A DNA stretch of 62,086 nt from Amphritea sp. 1_MG-2023 (GTDB taxonomy: Bacteria; Pseudomonadota; Gammaproteobacteria; Pseudomonadales; Balneatricaceae), in assembly GCF_030547545.1 (NCBI RefSeq), contig NZ_JAUOQE010000026.1, forward strand, positions 1 through 62,086. The letters are read 5' to 3'. Position numbers and translations under genes: made by a program. This document shows, piece by piece, positions 7,360 to 16,733 of the stretch (positions are counted from its first letter, which is position 1; every line of letters starts with the position of its first letter). The notes beneath the pieces are model-generated. The model had not been told where the DNA came from. It worked only from the letters and a program-made list of their open reading frames with translations, and searched no databases.

Positions 7360-7432
7360 AGCTTGTTCGTGTGCGTGCCTGATATGCTGGCGAGAACTCA
7401 CCGGGTTTCTGCTTGTAACCAACTGATTTCAT

Positions 7433-7987
7433 TCTGAAACCTTCCCTAGTTTGACGATTCCCTTCCAGAAAAGCGTGCATGCACACTATTTCGCTGACGA
7501 GTGGCCTATAAACGTGTAAATCAATAACCTATTGATTTTATTGATGTTCAAAATATCACCAACCGAATAAACAGGCAAGCACGAAAACTAAGGGTGCTCC
7601 CTTTCCTTGAAAAGTTCAAATCATACTGTGTGTAATGGTCAACTAAAAAGCCGATATTCTTGGATCAAATTTTTAATTTTATGTCATCCCCTGCTGAGAT
7701 GAGAGCGGAGCGGGTAAAACTGTTTTTTATTCTGGATGGTTAATCAGCAGAATCTCTCAATTAAGGCAGTAACGGGCTTCTCCAATTTCTACACACAGGT
7801 GAACCGCGCATTAAATCAAACGACCAAGCATGATTTTCTGCAAAGCCGAAATAGAGTGCAGATAAACACAGCACCAAGATGCGCTATAGCGATACAAACC
7901 AAAAAGACCGATGTCTTCACATCAGCCTTTTGTTTATTCTATCGATCAGACGTCTATCTCTGTCTGCCCGTTGATACCGCCAAAGAT
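7433..7987. other. Gene-free gap beside the cassette block
   Basis: About 555 bp with no gene I can support on either strand. It is AT-rich, especially 7510-7690, and lies between the cassette block and the 3' end of the 3-hydroxyacyl-CoA dehydrogenase gene. No integron integrase fragment, tRNA or att repeat was recognised. A sequence at 7634-7655 with TGGTCAACTAAAAAG looks like the terminal sequence of some insertion elements, but no transposase remains accompany it. A plus-strand reading frame at 7736-8131 runs into the dehydrogenase gene and resembles no protein. Confidence 0.5.
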
Positions 7988-8839
7988 TCAGTCGTAGGTA
8001 TAAAACCCGCGACCGCTTTTACGGCCCATATAACCAGCATCGACCATCTGCACCAGCAGTGGACAAGGTCGGTATTTGGAATCTTTAAAGTTATCATAGA
8101 GCACATTCATGATGCTCAAACAGGTATCTAGACCGATCAGATCCGCCAGTGCCAGCGGCCCCATCGGATGGCTCATGCCTAGTTTCATCACGGTATCGAT
8201 CTCTTCTGCCGAGGCGATATTTTCATAACGGCAAAATACCGCTTCGTTGATCATCGGCATCAGAATACGGTTGGACACAAAGCCCGGCGCATCATTCACA
8301 TCCACCGGCACTTTGCTCATGTCTAGTGACAACTGTTGTACCGCGTCAAACACCGCATCATCGGTTTGCAGTGCGCGGATGATTTCCACTAACTGCATCA
8401 TCGGCACGGGGTTCATAAAGTGCATACCGATCACTTTACTCGGGCGGGAGGTGACTGCTGCTAGGCGAGTAATAGAGATAGACGAAGTGTTAGTCGCCAG
8501 AATCGTTTCTGGCTGACAGACTTCATCGAGCTTGCGGAAGATGGTTTTTTTAATCGCTTCATCTTCACTGGCGGCTTCGACCACAATATCGGTGGCAGCC
8601 ATATCTGCCATATCCGTTGTTAGCTTGATGCGTGCCAGCGTCTGATCCGCTTCCGCCTGCGTCAGCTTCTCTTTCTTCACCATTCGCGCCAAACTGGAAC
8701 TGATCGCCTTAATGCCTCGTTCCAAAGCGGGATCATTGAGATCATATAAAATCACCTCAAAACCTGCGCAGGCCGCTACTTGAGCGATACCGCCCCCCAT
8801 CTGTCCGGCACCCACCACACCAAAGCTATTAATCTTCAT
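7988..8839 (-). CDS. 3-hydroxybutyryl-CoA dehydrogenase
   Basis: A 283-residue soluble NAD-dependent 3-hydroxyacyl-CoA dehydrogenase of the single-domain (Hbd/PaaH/MmgB) type. The N-terminal Rossmann motif is VVGAGQMGGGIAQVAACAG at residues 8-26 and the family signature MHFMNPVPMMQLVEII is near residue 140, with the catalytic His in MHF. The C-terminal domain ends SGRGFYTYD. It interconverts acetoacetyl-CoA and 3-hydroxybutyryl-CoA or close homologues. It is monocistronic on the minus strand with no pathway neighbours, so whether it serves fatty-acid, PHB or aromatic metabolism cannot be decided. Confidence 0.93.
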   Translation of the reverse strand: MKINSFGVVGAGQMGGGIAQVAACAGFEVILYDLNDPALERGIKAISSSLARMVKKEKLTQAEADQTLARIKLTTDMADMAATDIVVEAASEDEAIKKTIFRKLDEVCQPETILATNTSSISITRLAAVTSRPSKVIGMHFMNPVPMMQLVEIIRALQTDDAVFDAVQQLSLDMSKVPVDVNDAPGFVSNRILMPMINEAVFCRYENIASAEEIDTVMKLGMSHPMGPLALADLIGLDTCLSIMNVLYDNFKDSKYRPCPLLVQMVDAGYMGRKSGRGFYTYD

Positions 8840-8937
8840 ATCGACTATTTCCTCTTAAAATCAGCTCACAGTGTTCCATCATCGCGGCATAATTTCAATC
8901 ACAAAATAAGGGAATACCCGTATACTGCTATTATTAA

Positions 8938-8965
8938 CAAAAAAACCGACAAAAGCCGGTTTTTC
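8938..8965 (-). terminator. Rho-independent terminator downstream of uraA
   Basis: On the minus strand ACCGGC and GTCGGT flank a TTTT loop, preceded by an A-run and followed by seven Ts. It lies about 55 bp past the uraA stop and ends transcription of the upp-uraA pair. The plus-strand complement also has a T-run. Confidence 0.75.
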
Positions 8966-9018
8966 CTTTTCAGCAGAGCCGCGGTCACAACGAGGCCCTA
9001 AGAACCGCTTAAAACGGC

Positions 9019-10329
9019 CTATTTCGTATGATCTATCAGATCATCCACCACCGCTTGTTCTTCATGCAAATCATCCGCTTCAGGCTTATGACCCGGCAAT
9101 AACAGGTTAAGCAATATCGCCACAACACCACACAGGCTGACGCCCTGCATGCTGAATTCGCCTTGACCGACCACCATACCGCCAATACCAAACACGAGGG
9201 TGGTTGCGACGATCACCAGATTGCGCTGCTCGGCTAGATCGACACGGGCTTTAATCAGGGTATTCAAACCGACCGCCGCAATAGAACCGAACAACAGGAT
9301 CAGAATACCGCCCATCACTGGGGATGGAATGGTTTGTAGCAAAATACCGAACTTCGCCACAAACGCCAGTAAAATAGCGAACACCGCCGCCCACACCATA
9401 ATCATGGGATTGAATGAACGGGTGAGCATCACCGCACCGGTGACTTCCGAATAGGTGGTATTCGGTGGCCCACCAAACAGTGCCGCTGCCGAGGTGGCTA
9501 AGCCATCACCAAACAATGTGCGGTGTAAGCCCGGCTTTTTGATATAGTCTTTACCGGTGACATGGCCAATGGCTAATAGATCGCCCACATGTTCAACCGC
9601 CGGTGCAATCGCCACCGGAATCATAAACAGAATTGCTTGCCAGTTAAATTCGGGGAGTACGAACGCTGGCACCGCGATAAAGGCGGCATCGGCCACGATT
9701 TGATAATTCACCATGCCAAAGAAATTAGCCATCAGATAGCCAACCACCACTCCCGCCATGATCGGTAGCAAGCGGAAGATCCCTTTGCCAAAAGTCGCCA
9801 CCAACAGGGTGGTCGCCAATGCTGACATCGATACGATCATCGAATCGACATAGGGAAACAGCTCGATACTGCCATCCCCGGCTTTACCCATGGCCATATT
9901 CACCGCCACCGGAGCCAGCCCCAAACCAATCACCATGATCACGGGGCCAACCACAACGGGGGGCAAGACGCGGTGCAAAAAGCCAACGCCGCGGAACTTC
10001 ACCGCCACGGCCAACATCATATACACCACGCCCGCACAGAACAGCGCCCCTAAGGTCGCGGGCATGCCCCAGGTGGTGGTGCTGTAAATAATCGGCGCAA
10101 TAAAGGCAAATGACGATGCCAGAAACACCGGCACCTGTCCCTTAGTGACAAACTGAAACAACAACGTACCAAAGCCTGCGGTAAACAGCGCCACACTCGG
10201 GTCCATCCCGGTGAGCAATGGCATCAGCACCAAGGCACCAAAGGCCACAAACAACATCTGCGACCCCGCCAGAATCGTCCGCCAAAGCGGTTCGTTACCG
10301 TCTAACGTCTCGCTTATCTTTTGGCTCAT
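9019..10329 (-). CDS. uraA: Uracil permease (uracil:H+ symporter, NCS2 family)
   Basis: A 436-residue NCS2 nucleobase transporter with about 14 membrane segments. Family landmarks are MLFVAFGALVLMPLLTG near residue 26, SSFAFIAPI near 72-80, and the GDGLATSAAALFGGPPNTTYSEVTGA segment near 270-297 around the substrate-binding helix. Length and neighbour support uracil specificity: upp starts upstream on the same strand with an 11-bp gap, giving the classic upp-uraA uptake-salvage operon. The protein acts in the inner membrane and feeds Upp. Confidence 0.94.
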   Translation of the reverse strand: MSQKISETLDGNEPLWRTILAGSQMLFVAFGALVLMPLLTGMDPSVALFTAGFGTLLFQFVTKGQVPVFLASSFAFIAPIIYSTTTWGMPATLGALFCAGVVYMMLAVAVKFRGVGFLHRVLPPVVVGPVIMVIGLGLAPVAVNMAMGKAGDGSIELFPYVDSMIVSMSALATTLLVATFGKGIFRLLPIMAGVVVGYLMANFFGMVNYQIVADAAFIAVPAFVLPEFNWQAILFMIPVAIAPAVEHVGDLLAIGHVTGKDYIKKPGLHRTLFGDGLATSAAALFGGPPNTTYSEVTGAVMLTRSFNPMIMVWAAVFAILLAFVAKFGILLQTIPSPVMGGILILLFGSIAAVGLNTLIKARVDLAEQRNLVIVATTLVFGIGGMVVGQGEFSMQGVSLCGVVAILLNLLLPGHKPEADDLHEEQAVVDDLIDHTK

Positions 10330-10340
10330 CAGAGCATCCT

Positions 10341-10967
10341 CTATTTAGTACCAAAGATCTTATCACCGGCATCGCCCAAGCCCGGAATAATATAACCATT
10401 TTCATTGAGGTGACTATCCACCGATGCAGTATATAACTCAACATCGGGGTGAGCATCATTGACTGCTTTTATCCCCTCAGGCGCCGCGACTAACACTAAG
10501 GCTTTAATATCGTTACAACCCGATTGCTTAAGCATTTCGATAGTCGCATTCATCGAACCACCGGTTGCCAGCATCGGATCAATCACCAGCGCGAGACGTT
10601 CTTCCATATCACTGGTCAAGCGTTCAAAATACGTCACCGGTTGCAGCGTCTCTTCATCACGATATAGGCCGACGACACTGATCTTTGCGCTAGGAATCAG
10701 ATCCAGCACACCATCGAGCATACCGATACCCGCCCGCAGAATAGGCACCACCGTTACTTTTTTACCTTTGATCTGCTCACCCGTCATCTCACCACACCAG
10801 CCTTCGAACTGATAGACCTCGGTTTTCAGATCTTTGGTCGCTTCATAGGTCAACAACGCGCCCACTTCTGCGGCCAACTGACGGAATGCTCGGGTGCTGA
10901 TATCAGCCGCCCGCATCAGGCTAATCTTATGTTTTACTAAAGGGTGCTTAATTTCATGTATACGCAT
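10341..10967 (-). CDS. upp: Uracil phosphoribosyltransferase
   Basis: A 208-residue enzyme converting uracil and PRPP to UMP. The PRPP-binding signature reads [17 protein letters not shown] near residues 125-141 and the uracil-binding C-terminus [14 protein letters not shown] is intact. The ATG at 10967 ([14 protein letters not shown]) is preferred because this is the family's normal N-terminus; the frame is open 21 codons further upstream but with unrelated residues. It is transcribed with uraA for uracil salvage. Confidence 0.95.
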   Translation of the reverse strand: MRIHEIKHPLVKHKISLMRAADISTRAFRQLAAEVGALLTYEATKDLKTEVYQFEGWCGEMTGEQIKGKKVTVVPILRAGIGMLDGVLDLIPSAKISVVGLYRDEETLQPVTYFERLTSDMEERLALVIDPMLATGGSMNATIEMLKQSGCNDIKALVLVAAPEGIKAVNDAHPDVELYTASVDSHLNENGYIIPGLGDAGDKIFGTK

Positions 10968-11154
10968 ACTGAAGTCTCTTTTTAAAGCGACGAAAAACGC
11001 AAGCGTCAGCCGATGGCCGCACCATCTCACTGAGCCTGAAAACTTAATGCATAATACCTTGAGCTAAACAGAATGTCTTAGACAGACGCCATAAAATAAG
11101 CGGGGCAAGTCATGGCCGAGTGATTTAAGCAGTAAAGCGGTGTTAGCGCTGCCA

Positions 11155-11178
11155 AAAAGCGCATCGACGATGCGCCAT
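11155..11178 (-). terminator. Rho-independent terminator downstream of the ParA-like gene
   Basis: On the minus strand a 7-bp perfect stem GCGCATC/GATGCGC with a 3-nt loop is followed by TTTTT, about 28 bp after the ParA stop codon. Confidence 0.75.
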
Positions 11179-11203
11179 TTCAGTGACGATAAAGCCAAAA
11201 ATC

Positions 11204-11968
11204 TTAGCCGTTCAGTTCGTCATACAGCGCCAAATATTCCAGCGTAAGCTTATGCTTGGGGGCAAAGTGAATCAACGGCATGCTCTCGTTATGAGATTCT
11301 TTCATTTTAACCGATGAGGATATCTTTGAATTCAACACCGGCAGGTTATCTTCCAGCAGTGTTTCAACAATCGATTTTGAGGCATTCGCGCGAGGTTGAT
11401 ACTGATTAACCACAATCCCTTCAATCGCTAATTTAGCGTTATGATCCTGCTGTGTTTCCTGAACATTGTACATCAGGCTATAGAGTGCCTGACGTGAGAA
11501 CTCATCGCAGTCAAACGGGATCAAACAGCTATCGGCAGCACAGAGCGCCGAGAGGGTGTAGAAATTGAAGGCTGGCGGCGTATCGATATAGATTGCATCG
11601 TACTGATCCAGCGCGTGTAACGCATCGCGTAGTTTATAGATTTTATGTTTCGCTTCCAGCTTTGCATGCAGATCGCCCAGCTCTGGATTGGAGGGCAACA
11701 GATGCAGGTTGTCATAGGCGGTTGAGTGAATAAAATCGGTAATCGCCTTAGGCCGCACCTGAAAACTCAGCATTTGCGCGAAGAAATCATTGATATCACC
11801 TTCCGTATCATTGACCTGTTCACCCAGCAGATAATGGCTGGTATTACACTGCGAGTCTAAATCAATCACTAGCGTCCGCTTACCTCGGCTGGCACTGATG
11901 GCCGCCAAGTTAGTACTAATACTCGATTTACCTACACCGCCTTTCTGATTAAAGACAACTCGGATCAT
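11204..11968 (-). CDS. ParA/Soj-family ATPase
   Basis: A 254-residue deviant-Walker ATPase: KGGVGKSS at about residues 9-16, signature Lys included, switch DLDSQCNTSHYLLG near 37-50 (normally D-x-D-P-Q), and IYIDTPPAFNFYTLSAL near 121-137. These P-loop ATPases dimerise on ATP and position DNA or protein cargo. There is no ParB partner or parS site nearby, so this is an orphan ParA rather than the chromosomal segregation pair. The neighbouring gene encodes a DUF2333 membrane protein 65 bp upstream on the same strand; cargo is unknown. Confidence 0.88.
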   Translation of the reverse strand: MIRVVFNQKGGVGKSSISTNLAAISASRGKRTLVIDLDSQCNTSHYLLGEQVNDTEGDINDFFAQMLSFQVRPKAITDFIHSTAYDNLHLLPSNPELGDLHAKLEAKHKIYKLRDALHALDQYDAIYIDTPPAFNFYTLSALCAADSCLIPFDCDEFSRQALYSLMYNVQETQQDHNAKLAIEGIVVNQYQPRANASKSIVETLLEDNLPVLNSKISSSVKMKESHNESMPLIHFAPKHKLTLEYLALYDELNG

Positions 11969-12033
11969 AGCTATTCCCTTTCTCTAAGCGCCTTAAGCGC
12001 TAAATACCACACTCTGTCCGCCTTAGCGCTGTA

Positions 12034-13077
12034 TTAACCCTGCTCTAACAGTGTCCGTAAATCAATAATCGCGGCGTTAGCCCGTGATATATAGGAAGCC
12101 ATCACCAACGAATGGTTCGCCAGTAGACCAAACTCACTCCCATTGAGAATCATTGGACTCCAGACGGTTCCCTGCGTGGCTTCTAGTTCGCGAATAATCT
12201 GACGCAAACTGATCAAGGCATTTTTCTTTTCCAAGGCTTCAGAAAAATCAACCTCAACCGCTTGCAGCAGATGAATCAACGCCCAAGCCGTTCCCCGCGC
12301 TTCATAAAAAACATCATCAATTTCTAGGAAACCGGTTTTAACTTCGAGGTCCGCGGCATTATCGGTAGACTGACGCGCCGTCGCTTCACCGGCTAAATCG
12401 GTATTGATTCGCTTCTGTCCCACACTGGCACTGAGGCGTTGCGATAAGCTACCCAGTCGAGTTGATACATCGGCTAGCCAGCCGCGTAAATTATCCGCGC
12501 GAGCATAAAACTGAGCGTCCTGCTGTTGTGGATCAGCGAGGCGAGCCTCATAGACACGCAGATATTTCAGCGCTTTTTTATATTCACCTTCACTGGAGGG
12601 CAACATCCAGCTATCACTATCGAAGTGCAACAGTGGCTCTGCGGCTTTTAGATCAACATCTTCGGTAGACTGCGACTGCGAGCGACTAAAATCTTTACGC
12701 ATAGCACGGGACATATCCCGCGCTTGCACCAGCACGCCAAACTCCCAATTAGGAATATTATCTAACCAGATGCCTGGAGGCGTGCGATCATTAGACAGAT
12801 AGCCTCCCGGCTTTTGCAGTAAGGTATCGGTGATAGTAATCAGCGTTGCAACCGTCGCAGAACCTATCACTTTCTGCTCTTTACCTTCTGCCGTTTGCAG
12901 CACAAGCGGCTCAATAGCAAACGCGTCGGGTTCTTGACTCCACCAAATTCCGACACCCACACTGACCAATAAGTAGAGACCAACAATCGCTAATATTGGC
13001 CGTAACAACTTCACACGGCCTAGCGTGCCTGTCAGTTTATCCCAAAATGTGAACCACAACCGCTGTAACATATCCAT
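12034..13077 (-). CDS. DUF2333 family membrane-anchored protein
   Basis: 347 residues from the ATG at 13077, chosen because AAAGGAAA lies 4 bp upstream; 13 further in-frame codons upstream look non-coding. One N-terminal membrane segment (RPILAIVGLYLLVSVGVGIWW, split near residue 35) is followed by a long, mostly helical periplasmic region. It resembles the DUF2333 family of gammaproteobacteria, for which I know no function. It is probably transcribed with the ParA-like gene 65 bp downstream. Confidence 0.8.
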   Translation of the reverse strand: MDMLQRLWFTFWDKLTGTLGRVKLLRPILAIVGLYLLVSVGVGIWWSQEPDAFAIEPLVLQTAEGKEQKVIGSATVATLITITDTLLQKPGGYLSNDRTPPGIWLDNIPNWEFGVLVQARDMSRAMRKDFSRSQSQSTEDVDLKAAEPLLHFDSDSWMLPSSEGEYKKALKYLRVYEARLADPQQQDAQFYARADNLRGWLADVSTRLGSLSQRLSASVGQKRINTDLAGEATARQSTDNAADLEVKTGFLEIDDVFYEARGTAWALIHLLQAVEVDFSEALEKKNALISLRQIIRELEATQGTVWSPMILNGSEFGLLANHSLVMASYISRANAAIIDLRTLLEQG

Positions 13078-13434
13078 GCTATTTCCTTTAACGTAAACGC
13101 GCTTATTGCACCGCAATATGGCCGATTAGATCGGTAGGGTCAATGCCCGCCCACTGTAAATAATCAATCATTATACTAGCATTGATGCCGCCGTCTTTAT
13201 GCAACCGGCGAAACCCGTCATCGCATCTTGCTATTAATCTTGTTAACCGTATCAGTTACGACACCGAAAAGTCGAAACGAAATCAAATCATGAGGTGAAA
13301 CCCAGTACAACGTCGCCAAAACTGATGATAAAACACAATAAATAGCAAAGCTGTTTACACTGTTTAGCTTTTCCGGCAAACTACTCTCTTTTATACCCAT
13401 TGGACGTAATACTACGTCATTATAGGCTTTTTTA
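13078..13434. other. Divergent intergenic region between DUF2333 and aroQ
   Basis: About 357 bp that must hold the promoters of both divergent units. A short palindrome GACGTA-ATAC-TACGTC lies at 13404-13419, about 16 bp before the aroQ start. A minus-strand frame (13218-13484) could encode a small hydrophobic peptide but overlaps aroQ antisense, has no SD, and is not supported. Confidence 0.5.
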
Positions 13435-13878
13435 ATGGCTAAAATACTGCTTCTTAACGGCCCTAACCTGAATTTGCTCGGCACCCGCGAGCCCGATGTT
13501 TATGGTGCAGCAACGTTGCAGGATATTAACCATCGCCTGACCACCCTTGCTCAGCAAGCCGGCCACCAGCTTTCGTGCCTGCAAAGTAATGCCGAGCATA
13601 TATTGATTGAACGGATCCATCAGGCCCGTGTCGAACAGGTGGATTTTATATTGATTAACCCAGCCGCTTTCACTCACACCAGTGTCGCATTACGTGATGC
13701 ACTGTTAGGCGTGGCCATCCCTTTTATAGAGATCCACATCTCCAATGTGCATGCCCGTGAAGCATTTCGCCATCATTCCTATCTTTCGGATGTGGCCGTG
13801 GGCGTGATCTGTGGTTTGGGTGTCCAGGGTTATGAATTTGCATTACAGTCCGCCATTAGCCGGATTGAACAACTTTAA
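13435..13878 (+). CDS. aroQ: Type II 3-dehydroquinate dehydratase
   Basis: 147 residues. The conserved start [21 protein letters not shown] carries the catalytic Tyr and lid Arg, [13 protein letters not shown] and [17 protein letters not shown] follow, and [17 protein letters not shown] contributes the catalytic His. It dehydrates 3-dehydroquinate in the shikimate pathway as a dodecamer. It begins the aroQ-accB-accC cluster, a standard gammaproteobacterial arrangement, with accB 29 bp downstream. Confidence 0.96.
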   Translation: MAKILLLNGPNLNLLGTREPDVYGAATLQDINHRLTTLAQQAGHQLSCLQSNAEHILIERIHQARVEQVDFILINPAAFTHTSVALRDALLGVAIPFIEIHISNVHAREAFRHHSYLSDVAVGVICGLGVQGYEFALQSAISRIEQL

Positions 13879-13907
13879 CATCTGAATTTATAGAGAATTT
13901 CATTCGT

Positions 13908-14357
13908 ATGGATATTCGCAAAGTAAAAAAATTAATTGAGCTGTTGGAAGAATCCAACATCAACGAGATTGAGATTAAAGAAGGCGAAGAGTCTGTACGC
14001 ATCAGTCGCGGCTCAACCGTTTTAGCGGCACCTGCTCCCGTTGCTGCCGCTCCGGCACCTGTCGCGGCGCCGGTTGCTGCTCCTGTCGCTGCCGCGCCTG
14101 TTGCTGCCGCTCCGGCCCATAACGGTCAAGCGGTTCTCTCACCGATGGTGGGTACTTTCTACCGTTCACCATCACCTAGCTCAGCAGCATTTGTTGAAGT
14201 AGGTCAAACGGTTAAAGAGGGCGACCCTATCTGCATCGTCGAAGCGATGAAGATGATGAACCAAATCGAAGCCGACCGTTCCGGTGTAGTCGAAGCCATT
14301 TTGGTCGAAGATGGTCAGCCGGTTGAATTTGATCAGCCCCTGGTTATCATCGTATAA
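13908..14357 (+). CDS. accB: Biotin carboxyl carrier protein of acetyl-CoA carboxylase
   Basis: 149 residues. An N-terminal helical part ([16 protein letters not shown]) is followed by an Ala/Pro/Val linker at residues 38-71 and a C-terminal biotinyl domain with the biotinylation motif EAMKMM, the target Lys being K115. The linker has several near-identical APVAAAP units. It carries biotin between AccC and the AccAD carboxyltransferase, committing acetyl-CoA to fatty-acid synthesis. It is followed 25 bp later by accC. Confidence 0.97.
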   Translation: MDIRKVKKLIELLEESNINEIEIKEGEESVRISRGSTVLAAPAPVAAAPAPVAAPVAAPVAAAPVAAAPAHNGQAVLSPMVGTFYRSPSPSSAAFVEVGQTVKEGDPICIVEAMKMMNQIEADRSGVVEAILVEDGQPVEFDQPLVIIV

Positions 14358-14382
14358 GCTATTCACCAGACAGGTTTACAAC

Positions 14383-15726
14383 ATGTTAGAAAAAGTTGTT
14401 ATTGCTAACCGTGGAGAGATCGCCCTGCGTATCCTACGGGCCTGCAAGGAACTCGGCATCAAAACGGTTGCAATCCACTCCACGGCGGATCGTGATCTAA
14501 TGCACGTCCGCCTTGCAGACGAAGCGGTGTGTATTGGCCCACCCCCATCGACTCAGAGCTACCTCAATATTCCCGCTATTATCGCGGCAGCCGAAGTAAC
14601 CGATGCCATGGGTATTCATCCCGGCTATGGTTTCTTGGCAGAAAATGCCGATTTTGCGGAACGTGTTGAACAAAGCGGTTTTGCCTTTATCGGCCCTAAA
14701 GCGGAAACCATCCGCATTATGGGCGATAAAGTTGCGGCGATTGAGGCGATGCAAAAAGCTGGCGTACCGACCGTACCGGGTTCCGATGGTGAGTTGCCAG
14801 AAGACGGCGACAAAGTGATCGAAATCGCACGCAAGATCGGCTATCCGGTTATTATCAAGGCCGCCGCCGGTGGTGGTGGCCGCGGTATGCGCGTGGTTCA
14901 CAGTGAAGCCAGCCTATTAAACGCCGTTTACGTGACCAAATCAGAAGCAAAATCAGCTTTTGGTGATGAAACCGTGTATATGGAGAAGTTCCTCGAAAAT
15001 CCTCGTCATGTCGAGGTTCAGGTGCTCTCTGACGGACAGGGTAATGCGATTCACCTGTATGATCGTGATTGCTCGATGCAGCGTCGCCATCAGAAGGTCG
15101 TTGAAGAAGCGCCGGCTCCTGATATTGATCCTACCGCTCGTGCAGAAGTACTCAAAAGCTGCGTCGATGCCTGCCTAGAGATTAACTATCGCGGTGCTGG
15201 CACCTTCGAGTTCTTGTACGAAAATGGTCGTTTCTACTTTATCGAAATGAACACCCGCGTTCAGGTTGAACATCCCGTATCTGAAATGGTAACCGGTATC
15301 GATATCGTTAAAGAACAACTGCGTATTGCCTCTGGCATGCCGTTGTCGTTCAAGCAGGAAGATGTCAAATTGCTGGGTCACTCCATCGAGTGTCGTATCA
15401 ATGCTGAAGATCCAAAAACCTTCATGCCTTGCCCTGGCACCGTGAATCATTTCCATGCTCCCGGCGGCATAGGCGTTCGAGTTGATTCTCATCTATACAA
15501 TGGTTACAGCGTGCCACCTCACTATGATTCGCTGATTGCTAAGCTCATCACCTACGGTGAAGATCGAGCAACAGCCTTGCGCAGAATGGAAATCGCGCTG
15601 GATGAAATGGTTGTCGATGGGATTCGTTGTAATATCCCACTTCACCAAATCATTGTGCGTGATAGTAACTTCGCCGAGGGCGGAGTGAATATCCATTATT
15701 TGGAAAAGAAACTGGGTCTGGACTGA
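14383..15726 (+). CDS. accC: Acetyl-CoA carboxylase, biotin carboxylase subunit
   Basis: 447 residues from the ATG at 14383 ([20 protein letters not shown]); the frame is open 24 codons upstream into the end of accB but those codons are not part of the family. The ATP-grasp domain has the glycine-rich loop [12 protein letters not shown] near 159-170, and [18 protein letters not shown] near 288-305 holds metal and bicarbonate ligands. Length is normal. It carboxylates the AccB biotin using ATP and bicarbonate. A strong terminator follows at 15741. Confidence 0.97.
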   Translation: MLEKVVIANRGEIALRILRACKELGIKTVAIHSTADRDLMHVRLADEAVCIGPPPSTQSYLNIPAIIAAAEVTDAMGIHPGYGFLAENADFAERVEQSGFAFIGPKAETIRIMGDKVAAIEAMQKAGVPTVPGSDGELPEDGDKVIEIARKIGYPVIIKAAAGGGGRGMRVVHSEASLLNAVYVTKSEAKSAFGDETVYMEKFLENPRHVEVQVLSDGQGNAIHLYDRDCSMQRRHQKVVEEAPAPDIDPTARAEVLKSCVDACLEINYRGAGTFEFLYENGRFYFIEMNTRVQVEHPVSEMVTGIDIVKEQLRIASGMPLSFKQEDVKLLGHSIECRINAEDPKTFMPCPGTVNHFHAPGGIGVRVDSHLYNGYSVPPHYDSLIAKLITYGEDRATALRRMEIALDEMVVDGIRCNIPLHQIIVRDSNFAEGGVNIHYLEKKLGLD

Positions 15727-15740
15727 TTTAAACGTCCCGC

Positions 15741-15778
15741 AAACGAAAAAGCCTCCCAACGGAGGCTTTTTTTCGTTT
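15741..15778 (+). terminator. Rho-independent terminator of aroQ-accB-accC
   Basis: Extended hairpin: AAACGAAAAA-GCCTCC, a CAAC loop, then GGAGGC followed by TTTTTTT and CGTTT. The A-rich 5' flank complements the T-run, so it may work in both directions. Confidence 0.9.
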
Positions 15779-15827
15779 GATCCTCTTGCTATAAAGAACA
15801 GATATCGCTGGTTATAAGGAAAACATC

Positions 15828-16721
15828 ATGCCCTGGTTACAGATAAAACTGGATGTAATGCCAGATAACGCCGAACAGTATGAAGATCTGCTGCTCGCCG
15901 CTGGCTGTGCCGCCGTCACCCTGCAGGACAAAGAAGATACCCCTATCTTTGAGCCAGAACTGGGAACCACTCCGTTATGGAGAAACACCGTATTAACTGG
16001 CTTGTTTTCCGCCGATCATGACTTAGACGCAACACAAGCTTTCTTACACACGTCACACAAGCAACTTTTCCCCAACACCCCCTTCCCACCGATGAAAACC
16101 GAGATTGTCGAGGATAAGGACTGGGAAAGAGAGTGGATGGAAAATTATCATCCCATGAAATTTGGTCAGCGCCTCTGGGTCTGCCCAAGCTGGAAGCCCG
16201 TCCCCGAGCCCGACGCGATTAATCTAATGCTTGATCCCGGATTAGCCTTTGGTACCGGTACTCACCCAACCACCGCACTGTGTTTAGAGTTTCTCGATTC
16301 GTTATCGCTAGAGAATCAGCAGGTTATCGATTACGGCTGTGGCTCAGGCATTTTAGGTATTGCCGCTTTACTACTGGGTGCAGATCATGTGACTGCCGTG
16401 GATATCGATCCGCAAGCACTGGACGCCAGCGTGGATAACCTGCAACGCAATCACTTACCTAAAGAGCGTCTACAGGTATATTTCCCTGAGAAAACACCGC
16501 AAGTACAAGCCGACCTCGTGGTTGCCAATATCCTTGCTGGACCATTGGTACAGCTGGCACCTACCCTAAGCAGCCTGTGTAAACCTGGCGGACAATTGAT
16601 TTTATCCGGCTTACTGGCGGATCAAGAGGAGGAATTACGAGCAGCCTACGGACAGGATTTTGCACTGGACCCCGCCGCAGAACAGGAAGGCTGGATTCGG
16701 ATGACCGGCCTTAAACGATAA
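15828..16721 (+). CDS. prmA: Ribosomal protein L11 methyltransferase
   Basis: 297 residues. The N-terminal L11-recognition domain (PWLQIKLDVMPDNAEQYEDL) is followed by a class I SAM methyltransferase domain with LDPGLAFGTGTHPTTALCLE near 135-154, VIDYGCGSGILGIAALLLGA near 168-187, and VVANILAGPL (the N-I-L motif) near 228-237. It trimethylates ribosomal protein L11. The SD-like ATAAGGA precedes the ATG. The DUF3426 gene follows after 12 bp and is probably co-transcribed. Confidence 0.96.
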   Translation: MPWLQIKLDVMPDNAEQYEDLLLAAGCAAVTLQDKEDTPIFEPELGTTPLWRNTVLTGLFSADHDLDATQAFLHTSHKQLFPNTPFPPMKTEIVEDKDWEREWMENYHPMKFGQRLWVCPSWKPVPEPDAINLMLDPGLAFGTGTHPTTALCLEFLDSLSLENQQVIDYGCGSGILGIAALLLGADHVTAVDIDPQALDASVDNLQRNHLPKERLQVYFPEKTPQVQADLVVANILAGPLVQLAPTLSSLCKPGGQLILSGLLADQEEELRAAYGQDFALDPAAEQEGWIRMTGLKR

Positions 16722-16733
16722 GCTGATGCTATC

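Noticed and set aside
7355-7432. Minus-strand 25-codon reading frame with an SD-like GGGAAGG, ending at the cassette boundary
   Set aside because: Too short, no recognisable product, and its stop (TAG) falls in the boundary box itself, so it may be a chance frame. Not listed as a gene.
7380-7987. Remnant of an integron integrase in the gap
   Set aside because: Looked for tyrosine-recombinase motifs on both strands and found none.
7736-8131. Plus-strand 131-codon frame in the gap and the end of the dehydrogenase gene
   Set aside because: Overlaps a real gene antisense, has unusual composition and no SD.
13218-13484. Minus-strand small hydrophobic protein upstream of aroQ
   Set aside because: Overlaps the aroQ start antisense, no SD at either possible start and no match to a family I know.
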